From assembly GCF_034263275.1 (NCBI RefSeq), contig NZ_CP139559.1:620001-684000 (forward strand): 64,000 nucleotides of DNA, given 5' to 3'. The stretch is from Mucilaginibacter sp. cycad4. GTDB lineage: Bacteria > Bacteroidota > Bacteroidia > Sphingobacteriales > Sphingobacteriaceae. Both the position numbers and the translations under genes were made by a program. The notes beneath the pieces are model-generated. The model did not search any database. It saw only the letters and a list, made by a program, of their open reading frames with translations, and was not told where the DNA came from. Below, piece by piece: positions 62,325-64,000 of this stretch; position 1 is the first letter of the stretch, and the number at the start of each line of letters is the position of its first letter.

Positions 62325-64000
62325 ATGTTTTATTCAAAAAAGTATATTGTAACGTTATTAGGCTTTTTGTCTGTGCTCTTCGCATCAACGGCATTCGCCA
62401 AAAACACCGGCGCGGCTCAACTTATCACCTCGATACATTCTCCGGATGGACGTACCGTAGTTCAAATCAAGCTTAATCAACGGAATCGCCTTGTTTACAG
62501 GATGACATCTGGCGGCCGGGTGATCGTTAATTGGTCGGCGCTGGGAATTAAAACGGACGGGCCAGTTCTTGACTCGCTTCGGTCCGCCCCTTCGGTAAGC
62601 AAATTAAAAGTCAGTTCCAGGTTTTCCTGGCCGCTTGGTGAAGATGCAGTGATTGAAGATAATTACGAGGCGGGCATTTTAAAGTGCCGTACAGCAACCG
62701 GAATGTTCCAAATTTACGTGAGGTTATATAATGGCAGCCTGGCCTTTCGGTATGCTTGTTATAATTTGCCGAGGCGGCCGGTACGCCTGCTGGAAGAGGG
62801 TACAGAGATGAATTTTGCAAACGTAAGCACAATCTATCAATATCACGAGGAATCGGTATTCAGGCTTGTAAAGGTCGATTCTCTGGCGGGAGCCAGTGAC
62901 CTTCCTTCAACACTAGTTGCGGCGGGCTGTGGTTATATCAGCGTTGGGGAAGCTGATAACAGAAATTACACCAAATGCGTGCTTATACGAGGGGAAAAGC
63001 CCAATAGCCTTGCATTCCGGTTTTATGTGGATACGCTTTATAGGGGACACAATGCTCCCTCCGTTCAAAAAGATACCATGGTCGTTTTCAGGGACAGTTT
63101 AGTGACACCATGGAGAACTATCAGTTTCAGCAAAACAGCGGTCGGATTGCATGATTTTAGTCAACTGAATTTGAAACTTGTTAATCCTCTATCAGCCAGG
63201 GGCCCTGCAGCCGTGGTGCCCGGAAAAGTATTCCGGGTACCCATCAACACCCGGGGCGCCCTCGATGGCGTTGATTTTGCTTCAAAAATGAATTTTCAAT
63301 ATATATTGATCGATGCAGGCTGGTACGGCGCCGAGTTCAGAACCGTATCTGATCCCACCAGGCCTTTGCCCGAATTTGATTTACCGCAAATTATTGCCCA
63401 CGGTAAACAGAAAGGCATCGGTGTCATTCTTTATGTCAATTATGTTGGACTTAAGGCGAAGTTAGATACGCTGTTACCACTCTATAAAAAATGGGGCATC
63501 GCCGGTATTAAATTCGGATTTGTTGATGGTGGCACACAAAGAGGGCTATCATGGCTTGATACGGCTATGAAAAAAGTAAACAATTATGGTTTTGTGTTGA
63601 ATGTACATGATCATTACAAACCTACCGGACTAAGCCGAAGGTATCCTTTTGTGCTCAGTTCTGAAGGCATTCGTGGTGATGAAAACAGCCCTGACGCTTT
63701 TCATAATACTGTACTTCCGTTTACACGTTTTCTTGCAGGTGCTGCTGATTTTACTTTTTGTTATCCCAACATGATTAATTCCTACAACAAAAATGTTAAA
63801 GTGAGTAAAGCGCAGCAACTTGCCCTTACAGTCGTTTATTTTGATCCGTTACAAGCTATATTCTGGTATGGGCGTTCCCAGGACTACCAGGGTGAACAGG
63901 AGATAGAGTTCTTTAAGTACGTCCCGACAGTGTGGGATGAAAGCAAATATGTTTGTGGTGATATTGGAAAAGGAATTTGTGTCGTCAGGCGCAAGGGTAA
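62325..64000 (+). CDS. GH97 family alpha-glycosidase, 3' end outside window
   Basis: Open from ATG 62325 to the window edge (558 codons seen), with signal MFYSKKYIVTLLGFLSVLFASTAFA. It follows the plan of the GH97 at 5909-7813: N-terminal sandwich beginning SIHSPDGRTVVQIKL, barrel with IDAGWYGAEF, PEFDLPQIIAHGKQKGIGVILYVN, VHDHYKPTGLSRRYPFVLSSEGIRGDEN and HNTVLPFTRFLAGAADFTFCYP. At about residue 395 it also has KFGFV in place of the KVDF nucleophile motif. The Cys-containing NNLPRRPVRLLEEG and GCGYISVGEA segments differ from the first copy, so they are diverged paralogues rather than a recent duplication. It is divergent from GH43. Confidence 0.88.
   Translation, partial: MFYSKKYIVTLLGFLSVLFASTAFAKNTGAAQLITSIHSPDGRTVVQIKLNQRNRLVYRMTSGGRVIVNWSALGIKTDGPVLDSLRSAPSVSKLKVSSRFSWPLGEDAVIEDNYEAGILKCRTATGMFQIYVRLYNGSLAFRYACYNLPRRPVRLLEEGTEMNFANVSTIYQYHEESVFRLVKVDSLAGASDLPSTLVAAGCGYISVGEADNRNYTKCVLIRGEKPNSLAFRFYVDTLYRGHNAPSVQKDTMVVFRDSLVTPWRTISFSKTAVGLHDFSQLNLKLVNPLSARGPAAVVPGKVFRVPINTRGALDGVDFASKMNFQYILIDAGWYGAEFRTVSDPTRPLPEFDLPQIIAHGKQKGIGVILYVNYVGLKAKLDTLLPLYKKWGIAGIKFGFVDGGTQRGLSWLDTAMKKVNNYGFVLNVHDHYKPTGLSRRYPFVLSSEGIRGDENSPDAFHNTVLPFTRFLAGAADFTFCYPNMINSYNKNVKVSKAQQLALTVVYFDPLQAIFWYGRSQDYQGEQEIEFFKYVPTVWDESKYVCGDIGKGICVVRRKG

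Overview
The window looks like a glycan-foraging region of a Bacteroidota chromosome, most likely Sphingobacteriaceae (Mucilaginibacter/Pedobacter type). The evidence is four SusC/SusD pairs, many secreted glycoside hydrolases and polysaccharide lyases, lipoprotein signals ending in Cys-Lys-Lys, moderate G+C, an ECF sigma/FecR pair feeding a SusC with an STN domain, and a FucP-type sugar permease. No rRNA, complete tRNA or CRISPR array was seen.

Layout. (1) 1-20029: a PUL on the plus strand. It holds a truncated SusC, SusD, an alginate-lyase-fold lipoprotein, GH97, a ROK kinase, an MFS sugar transporter, a beta-lactamase/alpha-beta-hydrolase fusion, GH127-type arabinofuranosidase, a heparinase II/III-type lyase, a putative esterase, then after a run of hairpins a second alginate-lyase-fold lipoprotein. 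(2) 20182-24756: non-PUL genes, with an AraC regulator ahead of an acetyltransferase/hydrolase/cupin/broken alcohol dehydrogenase cassette and a divergent SnoaL-like/HxlR pair. (3) 24757-26157: decayed DNA with helicase and integrase remnants. (4) 26158-36294: a second PUL operon (SusC, SusD, beta-propeller lipoprotein, very large clan GH-A enzyme with CBM9-like module) closed by a strong terminator, then an SGNH esterase. (5) 38161-43291: a membrane-tethered putative regulator divergent from GH28 and GH36. (6) 43636-47804: a scarred segment with a frameshifted membrane AraC regulator running in frame into an ABC permease N-terminus, cut and joined to the C-terminal part of a GH29 fucosidase, an integrase stub, an IS630-family element, and a toxin-like remnant. 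(7) 47895-54879: ECF sigma, FecR anti-sigma, STN-SusC and SusD with no enzyme. (8) 55141-64000: a tRNA T-arm-like fragment, a minus-strand SusC/SusD pair, a GH43 galactanase-type enzyme, and a divergent second GH97 that runs off the window.

How the genes fit together. SusC/SusD pairs import oligosaccharides cut at the surface by lipoprotein lyases. Periplasmic GH97, GH127, GH36, GH28, GH43 and esterases would trim galactose, arabinose, uronate and acyl decorations, and the MFS permease and ROK kinase would take up and phosphorylate the monosaccharide. The enzyme mix (two alginate-lyase-fold proteins, one heparinase-type lyase, GH28, GH127, GH36, GH43, a GH29 remnant) suggests a branched uronic-acid-containing plant or algal polysaccharide. 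The exact substrate cannot be read from sequence alone. The most unusual items are the HTH-like/TM/PKD/lectin-like regulator at 38161-39429, the AraC-ABC permease fusion, and the two-domain hydrolase at 10006-11907.
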